64,000 nt of DNA, taken from Physcomitrium patens (lineage: Eukaryota > Streptophyta > Bryopsida > Funariales > Funariaceae). Each line of letters begins with the position of its first letter. Position 1 is the stretch's first letter. Of the stretch, positions 61,626 to 64,000 are shown in pieces. The stretch is taken from the NCBI RefSeq assembly GCF_000002425.4, contig NC_037256.1, positions 10,026,083 to 10,090,082 on the forward strand, written 5' to 3'. The translations under genes and the position numbers were made by a program. The notes under the pieces are model-generated. The model was not told where the DNA came from and did not search any database. It saw nothing but the letters and a program-made list of their open reading frames with translations.

Positions 61626-62349
61626 TCAGTATGATTATGAGATGTCTTTGACAAACATGTAATGAGATCCATAGTCACATACTTCCAACATATTGTAGGT
61701 AGCATAATTAGCTATAATAATCTAAGAGATATTACATTGCATGCTTTGTTATGTTGACATGACTCACATGAGTATATAAAGGCTCAAAATCAGGATCTAA
61801 ATCTGCTCAAAATCATGTCCTTGAAATCTGTTCTAGGATCTTTTCTTGTTTTATATATCCAAATATTGGAATGTCATGTCCTTCTTAAAGTATGCACATC
61901 TGGAGTTTCGTATTGTCAGGTATATAAACACGCTTCTTGAAATAGAGCAAGCAATTACTAAGAGTATAATCTTGATATTATATATTGTCTATCTTCAACT
62001 GATCACTAACTATCTTAAAATAAGCATCTCATTGCGTAGCTTCTTTCCATTCTACCTCTTTGGTTAGATCTGAAATGATACTACTAATGGTAGCAACTTT
62101 TGCCTTATCTTCTAATTTTTCTTTCAAGTCTAGTTTCCATGATATATTGTCTACCACAATATGTTATTATCCTTACTTATATTCAATCTGGATATCAAAA
62201 AGCTACCATTGTTCTTCCCAATAATAATACCACAATTCCATATTTTTTAAATGAAAATCATCTAGTAAGGATCAATGGTCAGTCCAAACAATGACTGGTT
62301 TTTCTAATAGATAGTGTCACTACATCTTTGTGGTATGTATAATCGCTAA

Positions 62350-63330
62350 TTGCTCTCAATCATGTGTAGAGCAATTATGATTTGTCCTTTTGAGCTTGCA
62401 TGATTCATATGCTATATGTTGAAGGCCCTTATCAAATTTTTGTTGAAGGACTGCTTCAATAGCAAATTCGGAAGCATCAATGTCAAACATACAAGAAAGA
62501 TTAAGATCATATGGTTGCAATATTGGAGCACTAATGAATGCCTCCTTCAACTTATCAAAGACATTTTATTGCTCCATTTTCTATTCAAATGGGGCACCCT
62601 TCTCTAATAGGCTTGTTAATGAGGCAGCAATGTGAAAAAATTGCTGAACAAAATAGAAATAATATCTAATAAGGTCTAAAAATGAGTAAACTTTAAAAGC
62701 AACTTTGGAGGTTGGCCAATCTTCCACTGCTTTTATCTTATCTTGCTCCATATGCACGCCTTAAGAGGACACCACATATCTCAAAAAGGTAACTTCTAAC
62801 TTTCAAAGTTCACATTTTGATTGCTTACAATAGAAGCAACTTTCTTATAGCCAATGTAGCACTTTCCATAGGTGTTACTTTTTACTGTTCATGGATTTTA
62901 CTATATATAAGGATATCATCACTGAAAATAACTACATACTTGTCCAAAAGGTCTCAAAACAATCTATCTATGTGATTTATGAAAGAGGCTAGAACATTGG
63001 TGATGCCAAAGAGTAAAATCAATCATTCGAAATGTCTATAGCATGTACGAAATGCCTTCTTTTTTACATCCTTTCTTGCAATAGGTGTTTGCTAATAGTT
63101 GCTCTAAAGATCTAATTTACTAAAAATGGTTGCACCTTGAAGTTGGTCAAGAAGATTATTTATACGTAGAAGTGGATATGTATTTTTAACAATCTACTTA
63201 TTAAAACTTCAATAGTCAATATAAAGGCAAAGTTTACTATCTTTTTTAGGTACAAAGAATACAAATGCTTCCTATGGTGATGTACTTTCTTGAATGAGGT
63301 TTTTTTCTAAGAGTTTATCCTATGTCTTCC
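62350..63330 (-). pseudogene. RNase H and reverse transcriptase of the decayed Ty3 element
   Basis: RNase H: FDIDASEFAIEAVLQQ and HIAYESCKL (62550-62356). Reverse transcriptase: active site VIFSDDILIYSK near 62895-62935 and FGITNVLASF near 62995. Frame interrupted throughout. Confidence 0.75.
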
Positions 63331-64000
63331 ATAGCTCTTCAAGTTCTTTTGGTGCTAGGCAATAAATTGATTGACTTGTTGATTGGGCTTCAAACAACAA
63401 TTCTATTTGAAAGTAGGCACCTCAATTAGGAAGTATGCTACTAAATAGGTCAGTTAGGAAGACATCTTGATATTCTTTTATGAATTGCTCTGCCTATTCT
63501 ATCCCTTTGATTGTCTTACAAACCACTGATATAAGATTTGGAACTACCATATATATTGGTTGCTCATACTATAGTTGCTTCTTCATAAAAGTTGTTCTTA
63601 TAAGTAAGTCTTTAATTACAGATTATCTTTCTTTTTCACGTGATATAGAGGTATAAAGAGTTACATTGTGTCTTCCATCTTTAAAAGAGATTGTCCTTGC
63701 TATTCGATCAACTTGCTTATTTTTCATCTATAGCAATGCCTAATCAAGGCTAATATCATATCTTAGCTTTGTTACCTTGAATCTCTCTCTTAAGATGTAA
63801 GTGACTATCAATCTTAAGGTATCTTCTTCACACATCTCCTTCAATATATTCTCTCGATCATTTGCAAGATATATACTTCTTCCCTTGATTTCTTTGATTT
63901 TAATTTTAAGTCAATTAGTGATTTTAGTTGAAATATAATTTTTTATAGAGCTGCAATCTATAAGCACTCGACATGGTTGTCCTCTTAATAGTTTCATTAG
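63331..64000 (-). pseudogene. Protease and linker of the decayed Ty3 element
   Basis: Near the right edge the minus strand reads GQPCRVLIDCSSIKNYIS, a degraded retropepsin site (normally D-S/T-G). The stretch between this and the reverse transcriptase has many stops. Confidence 0.6.

Larger units (their letters stand above)
57541..64000 (-). mobile_element. Decayed minus-strand Ty3 element, runs off the right edge
   Basis: 3' LTR at about 57541-58025, then a purine tract, integrase, RNase H, reverse transcriptase and protease in minus-strand order up to the right edge. It is interrupted by LTR-like segments at about 58200-59576 and 60310-61625. It differs in sequence from the intact chromovirus at 26302-49140. 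Its 5' LTR is outside the window. Confidence 0.7.

Overview
The window is nuclear DNA of a land plant, most likely a moss. The genes have plant-type GT-AG introns, the intergenic DNA is very AT-rich, and the encoded proteins resemble land-plant families (a two-finger DUS3 tRNA-dihydrouridine synthase, cyclophilin-40, UDP-glucuronate 4-epimerase). The rest is dominated by LTR retrotransposons. The species assignment is inference; nothing here is bacterial and there is no organellar gene block.

Layout. 1-18.5 kb is the gene-bearing part: the first five exons of a DUS3-like gene (1-2614, minus), a nine-exon cyclophilin-40 gene (4414-7684, minus) with three apparent frame breaks, an unidentified GC-richer block (about 9.28-12.06 kb), and a two-exon UDP-glucuronate 4-epimerase gene (16535-18107, plus). 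Between them lie AT-rich stretches with TA and GA microsatellites.

18.6-64 kb is a retrotransposon pile-up that can be peeled layer by layer. A decayed minus-strand Ty3 element (flanks 21.8 kb and 50.8-56.4 kb) was hit by a Ty1/copia element (21823-50806, plus). The copia was hit by a solo LTR (24144-25637) and, in its reverse transcriptase, by a chromodomain Ty3 element (26302-49140, minus, TSD AATAT). That chromovirus received a third Ty3 element (copy 2, 26809-43513, plus, TSD ACGT). Copy 2 was then hit 15 bp after its 5' LTR by a sister element in opposite orientation (copy 1, 28027-36346, minus, TSD ACGT). Copies 1 and 2 now form an inverted repeat with arms of about 7.15 kb. To the right (57.5-64 kb) lies another decayed minus-strand Ty3 element with its own LTR insertions.

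Most notable signals: (1) five LTR insertions, in five unrelated targets, all have a 4-bp target duplication equal to ACGT or to its CpG-decay product; (2) both LTRs of the chromovirus carry dense perfect heat-shock elements just upstream of a TATA box, as in known heat-activated retroelements; (3) the two ACGT-family copies, although separate insertions, share the same set of stop codons and one frame change in pol; (4) the chromovirus has an extra ORF of about 117 codons between the chromodomain and the polypurine tract; (5) the cyclophilin-40 gene is short by exactly 13 bases spread over three exons.
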